DNA of 64,000 nucleotides from Luffa acutangula (GCA_036850905.1 CM072094.1:35230982-35294981), one strand, 5' to 3'. Numbered from the stretch's first letter, positions 9,941 through 21,063 are shown. The notes: generated from the sequence alone by a model not told the origin. Numbers and translations: made by a program.

Positions 9941-12454
9941 CTAAAACTCCATAAGTTCAGATTCAGTATTGGTGGAAGTGTGTGCTGCTCGGCCTCGGCT
10001 CATTCTCTGGTCGGCCTCGGCCTGGTCGGCCTCGGCCCTCTGTGGCTTGACAGCTTTTAGTGCGGTCCAGTAACACTCCCTTGATTCCTTCTGCTCTCCT
10101 TTGACGACTCCCACACCGTTCGGAGTTGGAAACTTCAGTAACTGATGGTAAGTTGAAGCTATGGCCTTCATCTCATGCAAGGTTGGTCTTCCTAGGATTG
10201 CATTGTAGGCTGACATACAATCCACAACTAGGAAGTTTATCATCTTTGTCACTGCATTCTGTCCATCCCCAAAGGTCACAGGAAGTTCTATGCTACCTTC
10301 TGGGGTCACTCTCTCTCCTCCAAATCCTACAAGTGGGGTAAGGCTTGGCTTTAAGAGTTCCCTCCCTAACCGCATTGCTTTAAAGGCCGTTAGAGAAAGG
10401 ACATCAGCCGAGCTTCCCCCATCAATTAGGATCCGATGGATTTTCACATTGGCTACAATTAGAGTGACCACCAGAGCATCATTATGTGGCTGATGAATGT
10501 TCGCTGCCTCAGCCTCAGTGAACTCCAAAGGGGGGTGTGCCTTTGATAGATGGACAGAGTACATACCTCGATATTCTGGTTCGGACCTTGCTTCCCTGAC
10601 CATAGCTTTCCTCTTCCTGCTCGAACCTCCTCCTGCTGGTCCTCCAAAGATGGTTCTGATCTCCCGTAGGGGTTCTTCTTTGTCTCGGCCATCTTTGGTA
10701 AGGCTCGGCCTCGGCCATCCGTGGTCGGCCTCGGCCTTTGGCTCACCGACGAACTCTTTCAAATACCCATTCTGGATCAGTGCTTCAATTTCATCCTTCA
10801 ACTGAATACAATTCCTGGTTGAATGCCCGTGGTCCCGGTGGAAAAGACAATACTGGCTCTTGTCTCTTCTATCGGCACTCGACTTCATCCTCCCTGGGAA
10901 TTTCAGGAGGCCCGTATTTCGGATCTCCATCAGTACTTGCTCCTGCGGAACAGCAGTTGGGGTGTATTTCTCAAACTTACCGAAAGGAGGTGCTCCTTGG
11001 TCTGGTCGGCCTCGGCCATTGTCTGGTCGGCCTCGGCCATGGTCTGCTCGGCCCCGGCCTCCTTCGTCGGTCCGCTGCCTTTTGTCCTTTTTACTGTCAT
11101 AGCTAGATGAAGAAAACCTCTTGTATTCTCGTTCTGACCTTTTTGACTTCAGTAACTCCTCTGCGCTCATATACTTCTGTGCCCGGGAGACGAACTCCGC
11201 ATAGGTTCGAGGCTGGCTCTTACCTATTGAATTGAGCAGTCTTTCGTCTTCCAGACCGGCTGTTATTGCTACCAGGGCTGCTCCCTCGCTGTACCCCTCA
11301 ACCTGTAGTGCCTCATCATTAAAACGAGTTATGTAATCACGCAAGCTCTCACCTGGTTGTTGTTTGACCGTCAAGAGGTTGATGTGAGGCTTGCGCTGCT
11401 CTCTAGCTCCCATGAACTGTGCAAGGAATGCTTGGGCTAACTCTTTGAAACAGCTGATGGATCTCCTTTTCAGCCTCTCAAACCAATGCCTAGCTGATCC
11501 TGTCAGGGTGAAAAAGAATGCACGGCACCTGATTGCATCTGAGACGCCGTGGAAGTCCATCCAACTTCTGTATGCATTTAGATGTTGCACGGGGTCTTTC
11601 TTGCCATCGTACTGTTTGAATGTGGGTACCTTAAACTTTTGAGGCACCTCGGCTTTCATGACTTCTTCTGTGAAGGGCGGATCGACTTGGTCGGCTAGTT
11701 CCTCCAAGTTTTGATCTCCAAAGTTCTTTGACCTCTGCTGGTCTCCCTGAGGATTTCCGAGCTCCTTTAGTGCATTAAGAAGCTCGGTCTTCCAAGGGAG
11801 GTCGTCTTTCTTGGCCTCGGCCTCGGCCAACCTAGCCTCGGCCTCGGCTGCTCTGGCCTCGGCTTCGGCAGCCCGGGCTTCAGCTTCGGCGGTTTTGGCC
11901 TCGGACTCGGCAGTTTTGGCACTTCTGCGCTTCTCAACGATCAGATTCCTCAGGTCTGTCTTAGTATGACCGTAGCTTGGGGTAGAAACTGTGTAGTGAC
12001 GCCCCTTAAGTGTGCTTGACTCTGGGCTCCTCAAAATCGTGCGATCAGTGGGTTTGAGCCCCCTGAACTTGCTGGTCATGCTGTCAGTCTTCTTTCCCTT
12101 TGACCTCGTCCCTGACTCTGCAGTGTGCTCCATAGGCTCCTTCCCCTTCCTCGGGTCTCTAATCAAGCTCCCCTCATGGACTTTGGTGCTAGGGCCGGGT
12201 TTATCCAGGATTTGGAGTATTTTGGATAAACTCCGATTCATTCCCTTCACCTCATCCTCAAGGGCGGCAATCTTGGTGTCGGCATCCTCTGCTCGGCCTC
12301 GGCCATCCTCTGCTCGGCCTCGGCCTCGGCCTCGGCCTGCTTGTCTCGGCGACCCCTGAATGCTGTCATCGTCACGTGACCTCCGCTGGTGGCGGTCACC
12401 ATCCGAATTCTCTATGTTTACGTCTTGGTCTTTCTTCTCCATACCCTTACTCAT
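9941..12454 (-). CDS. gag: Retrotransposon Gag-protease polyprotein (837 aa)
   Basis: A single uninterrupted frame. Residues 1-60 are Arg/Gly/Asp-rich. Residues 180-215 are an Ala/Glu repeat encoded by GAGGCC units and probably helical. Residues about 274-440 are the capsid-like retrotransposon gag domain (motifs KVPTFKQYDGKKDP, LTGSARHWFERL, LRDYITRFNDEAL). Residues 536-549 form a compact zinc-knuckle-like motif CLFHRDHGHSTRNC. Residues about 655-770 are a retropepsin-like protease with ILIDGGSS (675-682) and ILGRPTLH (753-760). The Asp-Gly-Gly site replaces the usual DTG or DSG, so activity is uncertain. It would form the virus-like particle. The frame ends without a reverse transcriptase. 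The start ATG is 53 bp inside the 5' LTR edge, just past the primer-binding site. Confidence 0.88.
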   Translation of the reverse strand: MSKGMEKKDQDVNIENSDGDRHQRRSRDDDSIQGSPRQAGRGRGRGRAEDGRGRAEDADTKIAALEDEVKGMNRSLSKILQILDKPGPSTKVHEGSLIRDPRKGKEPMEHTAESGTRSKGKKTDSMTSKFRGLKPTDRTILRSPESSTLKGRHYTVSTPSYGHTKTDLRNLIVEKRRSAKTAESEAKTAEAEARAAEAEARAAEAEARLAEAEAKKDDLPWKTELLNALKELGNPQGDQQRSKNFGDQNLEELADQVDPPFTEEVMKAEVPQKFKVPTFKQYDGKKDPVQHLNAYRSWMDFHGVSDAIRCRAFFFTLTGSARHWFERLKRRSISCFKELAQAFLAQFMGAREQRKPHINLLTVKQQPGESLRDYITRFNDEALQVEGYSEGAALVAITAGLEDERLLNSIGKSQPRTYAEFVSRAQKYMSAEELLKSKRSEREYKRFSSSSYDSKKDKRQRTDEGGRGRADHGRGRPDNGRGRPDQGAPPFGKFEKYTPTAVPQEQVLMEIRNTGLLKFPGRMKSSADRRDKSQYCLFHRDHGHSTRNCIQLKDEIEALIQNGYLKEFVGEPKAEADHGWPRPSLTKDGRDKEEPLREIRTIFGGPAGGGSSRKRKAMVREARSEPEYRGMYSVHLSKAHPPLEFTEAEAANIHQPHNDALVVTLIVANVKIHRILIDGGSSADVLSLTAFKAMRLGRELLKPSLTPLVGFGGERVTPEGSIELPVTFGDGQNAVTKMINFLVVDCMSAYNAILGRPTLHEMKAIASTYHQLLKFPTPNGVGVVKGEQKESRECYWTALKAVKPQRAEADQAEADQRMSRGRAAHTSTNTESELMEF

Positions 12455-12489
12455 GGAATAACCGATGTGCAGATCAACAGGCTTTCTTC

Positions 12490-12507
12490 CCCACAGACGG
12501 CGCCAAC
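12490..12507 (-). promoter_or_regulatory. Primer-binding site of the Gag-only element
   Basis: Immediately inside the 5' LTR the minus strand reads GTTGGCGCCGTCTGTGGGG. This is a primer-binding sequence commonly seen in plant gypsy elements and is complementary to a tRNA 3' end. The exact tRNA was not determined. Confidence 0.7.
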
Positions 12508-13122
12508 TGTTGATGGTCGATTTTGGCCAGAGGAACTCACCTGACCTTCACGTGCCACCAACGGTAAATTTGTAGTTGAGGGGGGAAGACGTGGCCTGCA
12601 AGACAGTAAACCTGCACACCGGTGTGGTGCTCGCCACACCGGCTCCGATGCTTAAGTCAGCAAGCAGAACGGTAGGGCGTGGAAAAGTATGAGCAAGAGG
12701 AGAAAGCAGAGAATAGAGAGTAGAGTTTTGGGATAGAATTCGGGATCCCCTCTTCAATGGCGAAGAGGGATATAAATACCTGTTCATCCTCCTAACCTTT
12801 TTAGGGTTTCGGAGGCGTTTTAGGTCAAACCAGGCGAAACCGGGGCATCCAGAGGCGGTGGGGACCAGACGGGACCAAACGGACTAGGCCCGCACGAGCG
12901 GGCCGGGGGGCGGGCTTGGCCCATGGCCGAGGCCGACCATATGCTCGGCCTCGGCCATGGGCCGAGGCCGAGCAGGGGGTCGGGCCGAAAACCCGACCCC
13001 TTCGGTCTTGGCCCGTCCCATTTGCCGGTTTTGCCTCCTTGGTCCATCTTTCAGCCCGATTTCTCCCCGGTTGTCCTCGTCAGCTCCTTGTGTATCGGGG
13101 TGGTCCAAAATTGCCTATAACA
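12508..13122 (-). repeat. 5' LTR of the Gag-only element (615 bp)
   Basis: TG to CA on the minus strand, followed outward by the TSD CATTA at 13123-13127. It contains several GGCCGAGGCC and GGCCTCGGCC units absent from the other LTR. A TATA-like GATATAAATACC lies at about 12769-12780. Confidence 0.92.
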
Positions 13123-13127
13123 CATTA

Positions 13128-14243
13128 CACATTTGTTTATTTACGTAGTAAATAAATTTGTATTTTTAATTCGATTGATTTTATTAGATGACTATATATA
13201 TATATATATATTTGAGAAAATAATTAGAGGACTATATCAGAGCTTAGAGCTCATAAGCAAGTAGGGGAAGAGGCAAGTTTTCAAGTGGTCAAAAACGGGG
13301 ATATAGACAATTTATAAGGTTTTAATCTTACTATTTGAACCAAATTAAAAAATTTTAAACTTTTAAAAGAAAAGTGACGATCTCACTCTAATGCCATTCA
13401 GAAGCAGAAGTTGTGGGCTTCCAGAAGCCCCACCACATAACATCACTTTTGAAACTAAACACGAATTATAAATAGGACTAACCGCATGGATGGCCAAATA
13501 AAAAACGTGGTTTTGAAAAAAGTCCAAAACTCATTTTCGTTGAAAAAATGTCCAAAGGGTAAAATGGGGAAAACACTAATTGTTATGGACTGACGAAAAT
13601 GCCCCTGAATTTAAAAAGACAGTGTGCTCCCTACTTTCAAGCATATTGTTGTGGGGGTGTATCTCTGAAAACCAAATCTACCTACAGAATCGGGAAAAAA
13701 CGTTCGATTTTTTTAAAAAATAAACTGAAAACTATATCTCAAAAACAAAAAAATGTACATGATTTCCATATTCTGAATGCCTCACCAATAACACATTCAA
13801 AGCTGATGACAAATTGATACAAACAAAGAGCATTGTGGATTAAAAATACACAAGAATTAAATGAAGAACAGAAAGAATGTAGAAAAATCCAACTTCCCAA
13901 ACCCTCCTTGCGTCAGCCAGAATTTATTAGAAAAGACGTAAATCAGAAAAGACTATTTGTCTTCCCAACACTCCTCTAACTTGAAATACACGAAAATTAA
14001 ACAACCCCCCACATACCTACCTCTTCAACCGACATAACAGGAAAACAGTATTTCCATGCATGTATGGACGCAGAGACACACATGAAAAAGTACATGAACT
14101 TGCCCTCATTGTCAACATCAAAAGCAGTGTATGCACCTGCAAAAAAAATGCTATGATGTTACACGATCGTACGAAATACTGTAAACACACTGTATGCATG
14201 TCCCCCCCTCCCGCATTGATGTATGTGCCCCCCAAAGTATATA
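13128..14243. other. Non-coding spacer with a short (TA)n tract
   Basis: A TA microsatellite lies at about 13192-13211. The rest is AT-rich with no supported gene. Part of 13450-14240 probably belongs to the degraded MULE that follows, but no clean terminal repeat was found. Confidence 0.45.
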
Positions 14244-14704
14244 TATCAAAAAATACTTTGTATGCGTGTTTCTTAAACTTAACTTTGAACGTTATCTAAA
14301 ACCCCAAACCTGGGTTTTTCTCGATCAGGGCAACAGAGAAAACAAGGATTAGTGCATACGACGCTTCGGGTGACCCTCTGATGGCAGTAAAGTGCAAGTT
14401 TCCGCCCCCTCTATACCTTGTCATAACTGATGTTAACGTGGGGTGTCACCCCATGATTTTATTGATATCAAAAAATACTTTGTATGCGTGTTTCTTAAAC
14501 TTAACTTTGAACGTTATCTAAAACCCCAAACCTGGGTTTTTCTCGATCAGGGCAACAGAGAAAACAAGGATTAGTGCATACGACGCTTCGGGTGACCCTC
14601 TGATGGCAGTAAAGTGCAAGTTTCCGCCCCCTCCATACCTTGTCATAACTGATGTTAACGTTGTGTTTCCTCCTCATATAGTTAATAAAATCATGGGGTG
14701 ACAC
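14244..14704. repeat. 222-bp tandem duplication with a 21-bp inverted piece
   Basis: TATCAAAAAATACTTTGTAT occurs at 14244 and again at 14466, and about 200 bp after each is nearly identical. At the end of the second copy, 14684-14704 is the exact reverse complement of 14443-14463. This shows that a short inversion accompanied the duplication. Confidence 0.85.
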
Positions 14705-15233
14705 TGATCCTTCAACATCGACTTAATCAATAATTGCGTGATTTTTTTTTTTTTTTTGTGATGTTATGCTGCAAAGTTAATCCGTGATTTCCATCTTGTA
14801 AATGCACTACATTCCTAGAGTGTGAATCTACCTCACAGTGGTCAGCCACAACGCATATGTCACTAGCCATCCCATCGCCAATGTTGGACATGACCCAAGT
14901 AACATCCCTGTCGTCAGTGATCCAGATTATATTAGCCTTGTTGATACCATTCCTGTACATGGTTAACCGAGTGATCATGTGCTCGTCCGATGGAAATACC
15001 TTGCTTCGGATACATTCATTGAACTCTTGTATTGTGCATCCCTCCGGTACTGGCACACTGTCGGACTTAAACCCATTGTACCGATTGTTTTCATCCCACC
15101 TCCCACTGAATAGAACCACAACATTCAGCAAACCAACTGGCGGCATGGAGTGCATCTGCATCTGAAACCCCGAAAATACCTGTTGTATATTGAGCATACA
15201 GTGTGCAGCCTCTGTAAATCGAAGATGCAACAC
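14501..15233 (-). pseudogene. MULE transposase, N-terminal fragments
   Basis: Two minus-strand frames lie in natural order. The first (15233-14727) has LFSGRWDENNRYNGFKSDSV, like the N-terminal domain that plant MULE proteins carry before the catalytic domain. The second (14704-14501) has YMRRKHNVNISYDKVWRGRKLAL, matching the conserved MULE stretch (xYDKAWRAREKAL). The frames are separated by stops and a poly-T tract. The DDE catalytic core, zinc finger and terminal repeats were not found, so this is a dead remnant. MuDR-type transposases act in the nucleus on terminal inverted repeats. Confidence 0.6.
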
Positions 15234-15784
15234 CTGGAAATTGAAAATGCTTTAGTGTCAAATGAACGATGAACTCATCGATGGAAGAAAAAATCCAGAT
15301 TTTTGATATCTCCCCCGATTAATTATGAAAAAAAATGGTATTTAGTTATCTTAATATTAATGTAATATATGAAAGTTTGTTAAACTAAATTTGAAAACGA
15401 TTTTAAAAATCTAATAAAATAATTTGAACCGAGAAGAATGGAAAATCTGTTGGGAGGAAGTTTGGATACACCGTAGGCATGTAGGCCCCCCTCTGGTGTT
15501 TGAAAACGCAATAAGGGTAAATGTGGAAAATAAATATTGACAGTGGTCACGCATACCTCACGTGTGGCCATATTTCGTTTGTTTTTTTTTTTTTTTTTGC
15601 TATATTTCAGTTCCGTCCCCCACCAACCTGCCGTATCCCCAAATTTCCCTTATAAATATCAAATTGAAACTCTTAAAAATGGTGACTTACGGGACAGATC
15701 TAAGTTTGGGGCACGTGCCCCCTGAAATTATGCAAATCATATATATGTATTACATATTCCAAGTTTAAGTTATACATTTGTGGG
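15234..15784. other. Non-coding spacer
   Basis: AT-rich with a poly-T tract at about 15582-15598. No supported gene. Probably flank of the MULE remnant. Confidence 0.4.
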
Positions 15785-15905
15785 TTGGATTGTTGGTTAG
15801 TGGGACACGATTATCATTGTGCGCCTGGGGAGAGGTCTTTTGTTCAAGCCATTCAAACGCGTGTGGCTCTACAATTTTTCTCCTGTTCAAAACACACGTG
15901 GCTGT
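15785..15905 (+). mobile_element. Possible tRNA-derived SINE remnant
   Basis: TTGGTTAGTGGGAC resembles a pol III A box, and TTTTGTTCAAGCCA about 50 bp later resembles a B box, which is the spacing expected of a tRNA-derived head. No clear poly-A tail or target duplication was found, so this is tentative. Confidence 0.3.
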
Positions 15906-16647
15906 ACATTTTTCCTCTTAAAATGTGTCAGATAAGTCCTTAACTTTCAATTTTTTGTTTAATAAATCTTTTAACTTTAAAAATGTCTAATAAATCCATG
16001 AATTTTCAATTTTGTATCTAATGGGTCTTAAACATATTAATTTTTTTTAGAAAAAGTTAACTATACCTATTAGACATAAAATTTAATTTTATATCTAATT
16101 TAACCTTAAACTTTCAATTTTGTAACTATTAAATACATAAATTTTTGAAAAAAAAATGTTGAATTAGTTAAGGACTCATTAGACATAAAATTAAGTTTTA
16201 TTTATGTCTAATAGAACATTTAGTTTTTAAAATGATGGCGAATGCGTTAAGGACCTTATTGAATACAAAATTAAAACTTTATGGATCTACTGGACACAAA
16301 ATTGAAAATTTACAAACCTATTAGACATTTTTATTTTAAAGTTTAGAGACCATATAGACACAAATCTAAAAGCACAAAGACTAAATTTGTAATTTAACAT
16401 AATATGAACTTGTGCCTCCTGACGTAAAATTCTGGATCCATCACTGGTGACTTCATCAAATTTTATTGAGAGATGATCAAAAGTCTAGCAAATATTGAAT
16501 TTCTATAGGGAATATATGTTCAAGAAGTCCTCCAGAGATCATGTACTCTCACTAACCGCTATCCCATTATTTGAAACCATTCCCCAACCTCGTCCCACCA
16601 ATAATTCTCCAACAACCTAGAGGATGGAGTTGGAGATTCCCCTACCA
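15906..16647. other. Degenerate short repeats, non-coding
   Basis: From 15920 to about 16390, loosely repeated phrases (AACTTTCAATTTTGTAT, GTCTAATA) recur every 60-80 bp, in places on the opposite strand. The remainder is spacer up to the target duplication TAATA (16648-16652). Confidence 0.4.
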
Positions 16648-17519
16648 TAATATGCATGGATTAAAGTTCCTGTGCAGCGGAAACAAATCAGATCATTTAC
16701 TCAGTTTTCAATTAGGAACTAAATTTATAGTAAACAATCTTACATAAATTTACTGCAAAAACTATGATTAAACATATTTAGATCTATTTTCAGAATCTTA
16801 TTCTAAATTACGACTATAGAGAAGAAAAGTTACAAACCTACGTTGTGACTCTAGAAGGCTTCACCAACGATCAAGAGGACACCACCAATGGATCTTCACA
16901 AGTATTCTCACTGGGAATCAGAAAGGTTTAAGATAGTGGGATCCTCTGTATTTTCTTTTGGGAAAATCTTGAGAGAATTTTCTCTTAGAGAGAAAAAATT
17001 ACTAGGGAGAACCAAATGAAAATCTTTTTCAAACTACTCTACACGCCAGAATGAATACCACGTATGGACAGAAAAACGGTCATGGACTCATACCACGTAT
17101 AATAACTGAAGCATTAGTTATTATTTAATTTTTAAATAAATTAAATTAAATATATTTAATTAATTTAAAGAAAAATTATTTAACTAATTAAACTAATAAT
17201 CAATTAAATTGATTTAATTGATTAATTCATTAAAATCATATTTAAATGAATATTTCTCACGTAACCTGTTTCAATTATATTTCTCTCAAATAAGCTCTAG
17301 TATATTAATGTGCATCTAACATTAATCTTAACCTATAGTTTTAATATGAACCCACTTCGTATTAAAATTAATATTTGAACTCCTTCAAATATTTATGTCT
17401 CCCATAAATTAATTTTAAATCAAATTCAAAATAAATTTTTATTACAAAGTTTAATTAATTAAAATATAAACTTTATAATATAATGTATCATCAACCATTA
17501 TATAATTTCCCTTAGTAAA

Positions 17520-18516
17520 TGATGCGCAATTTGCATACCGCAAGTGTACGGGTCAAGTAATAATATAGTGTTTTCGTGTAAAACGAGTATCGTCCTCTGG
17601 ATTGGTTTTCTAGCAAATTAAGTACCGTGAATAATCTTGTCCAATTTTATTTAGGGAGCAAAACTCAATGATAAAGATAAAAGTAAAGACTAAAAGCATA
17701 AAAATAAAAGGGTGGAGACTCAAATGGAAAGATTCTTAGGGAATTGATTTCATTATTTAAGATTGATGATTGATTAATAGGAATGAATTGACCGTGCAAT
17801 TATTCTACAAGCCAAGGAAACTTTTATCACGATTACCTCTCCCGAGTATAATTGATTCTCATGCAAATAAACTAACTTGATATCCATATCTAAGTTCATT
17901 AACATGCAAGTCATTATTCGGTTTAGTCCTTGTTATACTTCTAGAGATATTCCAAATCCCTTCACAAACTTATAATTTCTACTCTAGTCATGCAATTAAA
18001 CAAGGTAAGTCTTAGGCCAAATCCTCCCTCCCGAGTTAGATTCAACACTTAAATCATTCAATTAGTGATCAAGTAATTGAAAGCATAAAACAAAATTGCA
18101 TGAATAAAATAAAAACACATTCATACCTAAAATCAATCCAACAACTAAAACAATTACATCAATCCCTAAGACAAACAACTAGCAATTCATAGTCTTTAAA
18201 CTACAAACCCTAATTGAAAGAAAAGCCATAAAAACTACAAGAGTTAAGGGAAAGAGAAAGGAAAACTCGAATCCGCCGACACCGCACGTCCCCGTCACGA
18301 TCTCCACGTCTTCTCGCTTGATTCCCGCTCCTTGGCCTTGCATTGCTCCCACAAAAGGTCTCTAGTCGAAATTAGGGCTAAAATCTCACCAATTGGACTC
18401 CCATTGGTCGTAGCATGAAAAGATGAATTTATAGAAAATCTGGCGACAGCGTCGAGACGCTATGGACGCTGTCACGATACCGCGTTTTTGGAAAATTTGC
18501 CGATAGCGTCGCGACG

Positions 18517-18548
<32 letters not shown>

Positions 18549-19333
18549 GATTGAACTCCATTTGACTCCAATTGCTGAATTAAGCTTCAAACACATACTT
18601 CCTACAAATAAAACATAAAAATGCATAAATTTGGGCAAATAATTGTAAAAACCTAGCTTAATTAATCAGAGAAAAATAGCTAGCTATGCTCGCTATCAAA
18701 TACCCCCAAACTTAAGCTTTTGCTAGTCCTCGAGCAAACTAAAAATCAAGCATACAGTGGAAGAATGGATGCAACAAACATGACTCAATTCTCAAGGCTC
18801 AAAAGTCAATAGTCAAGCAATCAAGAGACATGCACATAAGGACCAATGAGGGAGACAAATCAAAAGTTTTCCAAAATTAACTTGCACAAGCGAGATCTAA
18901 CTCAACGAAATTAGACTCTACTAGCCCGGGATTGGATTATTAAACTCTCAACTCATCTTCCCTCTACACTGGCACTAAGGATTCACTAACGAGTCAATGG
19001 AACAAATTAGTTTGTTTTCATCCATACTTAGGTGTTTAATATAATATTGAAAATTAAGTCAAGCATTTATATGTGGCACTAGCTTTCACACACCTATTGC
19101 AGGGACCCTTAACCTGAGTTTTACCCTTTGGTTGGTCTCCATTTGACTCCAATTTCTGAATTAAGCTATTTTTTTTTTTTTAGGATTGAACTCTATTTGA
19201 CTCCAATTTCTGAATTAAGCTTCAAACACATACTTCCTACAAATAAAACATAAAAATGCATAAATTTGGGCAAATAATTGTAAAAGACTAGCTTAATTAA
19301 TCAGAGAAAAATAGCTAGCTAGACTCGCTATCA
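17520..19333 (-). mobile_element. Internally deleted gypsy-like LTR element nested in the solo LTR
   Basis: Flanked by perfect GTAAA duplications (17515-17519 and 19334-19338). Its full 3' LTR is 17520-18698, and the purine tract read inverted (TTTGGGGGTATTTGATAGCG) adjoins it. The 5' LTR at right (about 19142-19333) keeps only about 190 bp. Remaining interior (18699-19141) is non-coding and similar to the 3' interior of the 3743-7439 element. A poly-T run interrupts the LTR at about 18519-18546. Like that element, the deletion removes most of the 5' LTR plus all of gag-pol. Confidence 0.82.
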
Positions 19334-19379
19334 GTAAATTTGAACATTTCAAATTACTTTAATTACCTCAATACCCTTT

Positions 19380-19529
19380 ACGAGCTACCAGTGGGACCTA
19401 ATGTATCTACAGATCAGAAACTCCAACGATATGAAATTAATTGACTAAACTCATTAATCAAGTTAATAAATATTCGTTAACTGTGGGTAGACTCCACTAT
19501 AGACCCATTAGGTCCCACTGGTAGCTCGT
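19380..19529. repeat. Perfect 23-bp inverted repeat inside the solo LTR
   Basis: 19380-19402 and 19507-19529 are exact reverse complements (core GAGCTACCAGTGGGACCTAA). The related LTR at 50117-52149 has only the first arm. Here the second arm replaces several hundred bases, so it marks a deletion repaired by copying a nearby inverted template. Confidence 0.85.
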
Positions 19530-20132
19530 CTCCAAAATGGTAGGCTTATTGAGTTGGCGTACAGGTCACTCTCACCCATACAAATCAAAGGACAATTCCT
19601 CGTGAATAGAAGTCCATAACCCACTCAAGATTGATACTAAGTTGCCTAGGTCATCCTAGTGAAATAGAAACTTAACTAGTCAACGGTGTTACAGCTAGTG
19701 GTTACTATTTTGCGGTCCGGTCTTATGCAAACTCATTACATAGGATACTCCCACTCGCAAATCCCTTACACGAATGTGTTGGATCATTGCGTTTGTATCA
19801 AATACAAAACGAGGTCGTATCCATAGTGTCACCAAGATAAGGTGTCCAGCCTTATCCCTATACTATAGACCCTTTAGGTTGTATCTTGAACACTGATCAC
19901 CGTATGGATTAGGGTTATTTAGACAAGAAAAACATAATAAAACCAAAAAAAATTATTGAATAATACATCAATAACATTTTATTAATGTTCAGTCAATTGT
20001 TACATTTGCTATCTATGAGTTTTAGGACATAAAACCCAACATAATATCCATGAGGAAAAGGATTTGTCGCACTACGAATGACCATTGCAACACACAATGG
20101 CGACCTTATGAAAGGTCGAAATTGTTGTAATG

Positions 20133-21011
20133 CGTGCATGGGTTTCATTTTCATTTAACTCACACCACATCTATCAAAATATATTTCAATCAGTTGACCT
20201 CCACATATTAGAATATAATAGATGTTTTTATATCTTTACAATGTAACATGGATATATAAGTTCACTTTGAAGTGAAATTTGTATCATTTTATTTTGATTT
20301 TGAACTTAACTAAAAATAATTGGCTTAAACCAAACTAAAGGATTCTCTCTACTTTAATGTTAGTCTTCACTTTTAACTTATACATAAGATTATGTTCTAT
20401 CTCTAACTCAATAAATAACATAGGTGATATGACTTGCGAATTAAAAAACCTACCAACTCCAAATGTCTAAGTTTAACATAAAAATGAATGAATCTTAGGT
20501 CAATTAAATGATATGATTAGGTACATCATCTTTTTTCAACAAGTATAAACAAAACCTTTTTGAACAGCTAGCCAATCATTTGACAATCTAAAATATTTCA
20601 TACCAACATTATAAGTTTTAGGTCAAAATTGTTATTTTATTGAGGATCAAATTTAATCTCCCTAAAAAGAATGCCACCCCAATACTTTTCCACTACCAAC
20701 ATTACAAAAAAAAAAAAAAAAAACATATATAATATATAGTTTAAAACAGAATGTTCAACTCCCTCCTTGACCAATCACTTTGGCCTGATTAAAATATCAA
20801 TATATCATTATTTCATTATCCGCATTAATAGGATTTGCATGTGGAAGGTAGGCTAATCTACGACTGACGGCTTCTTATTAATTATTATTATTATTTAAAT
20901 GAAAAATGACAATATATCAAATTCTCTTTGCCAACAATAGCTTAGCTCAACTGGCATAAAGTTGTATTGGTAATCACAAAGTCTATGATTTGAATCTCCC
21001 TTCCCCACATA

Positions 21012-21063
<52 letters not shown>

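Larger units (their letters stand above)
7876..13122 (-). mobile_element. Non-autonomous LTR retrotransposon encoding Gag-protease only (TR-GAG type)
   Basis: Two LTRs (7876-8431 and 12508-13122) start and end TGTTGATGG/CCTATAACA and are flanked by perfect 5-bp duplications CATTA (7871-7875 and 13123-13127). The element reads on the minus strand: 5' LTR at right, primer-binding site, Gag-protease frame (12454-9941), a repeat-rich 3' interior, a purine tract, then the 3' LTR. No reverse transcriptase, RNase H or integrase is present in the 5.2 kb. It would therefore need enzymes from another element, as described for terminal-repeat elements carrying GAG. The LTRs are nearly identical except for a 59-bp indel, which suggests recent insertion. 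Confidence 0.9.
16653..20041 (-). mobile_element. Solo LTR (family S, copy 1) with a nested LTR element
   Basis: On the minus strand it starts TGTTGGGTTTTATGTCC (at 20041) and ends at 16653. Both sides carry the 5-bp duplication TAATA (16648-16652 and 20042-20046). There are no internal coding domains, so it is a solo LTR left by recombination. Without the nested insertion (17520-19338) it is about 1.57 kb. It is related to 50117-52149 but lacks several hundred bases present there. The start sequence resembles plant Copia LTRs. Confidence 0.85.

Noticed and set aside
12816..13047. Short Pro/Arg- and Gly-rich frames in the LTRs of the Gag-only element
   Set aside because: They are created by the GGCCGAGGCC motif, occur on both strands, and are duplicated in the other LTR.
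20930..21015. tRNA gene
   Set aside because: A- and B-box-like sequences are present, but no full cloverleaf can be drawn, and it ends in a long poly-A tail with an empty paralogous site, so it is a SINE.
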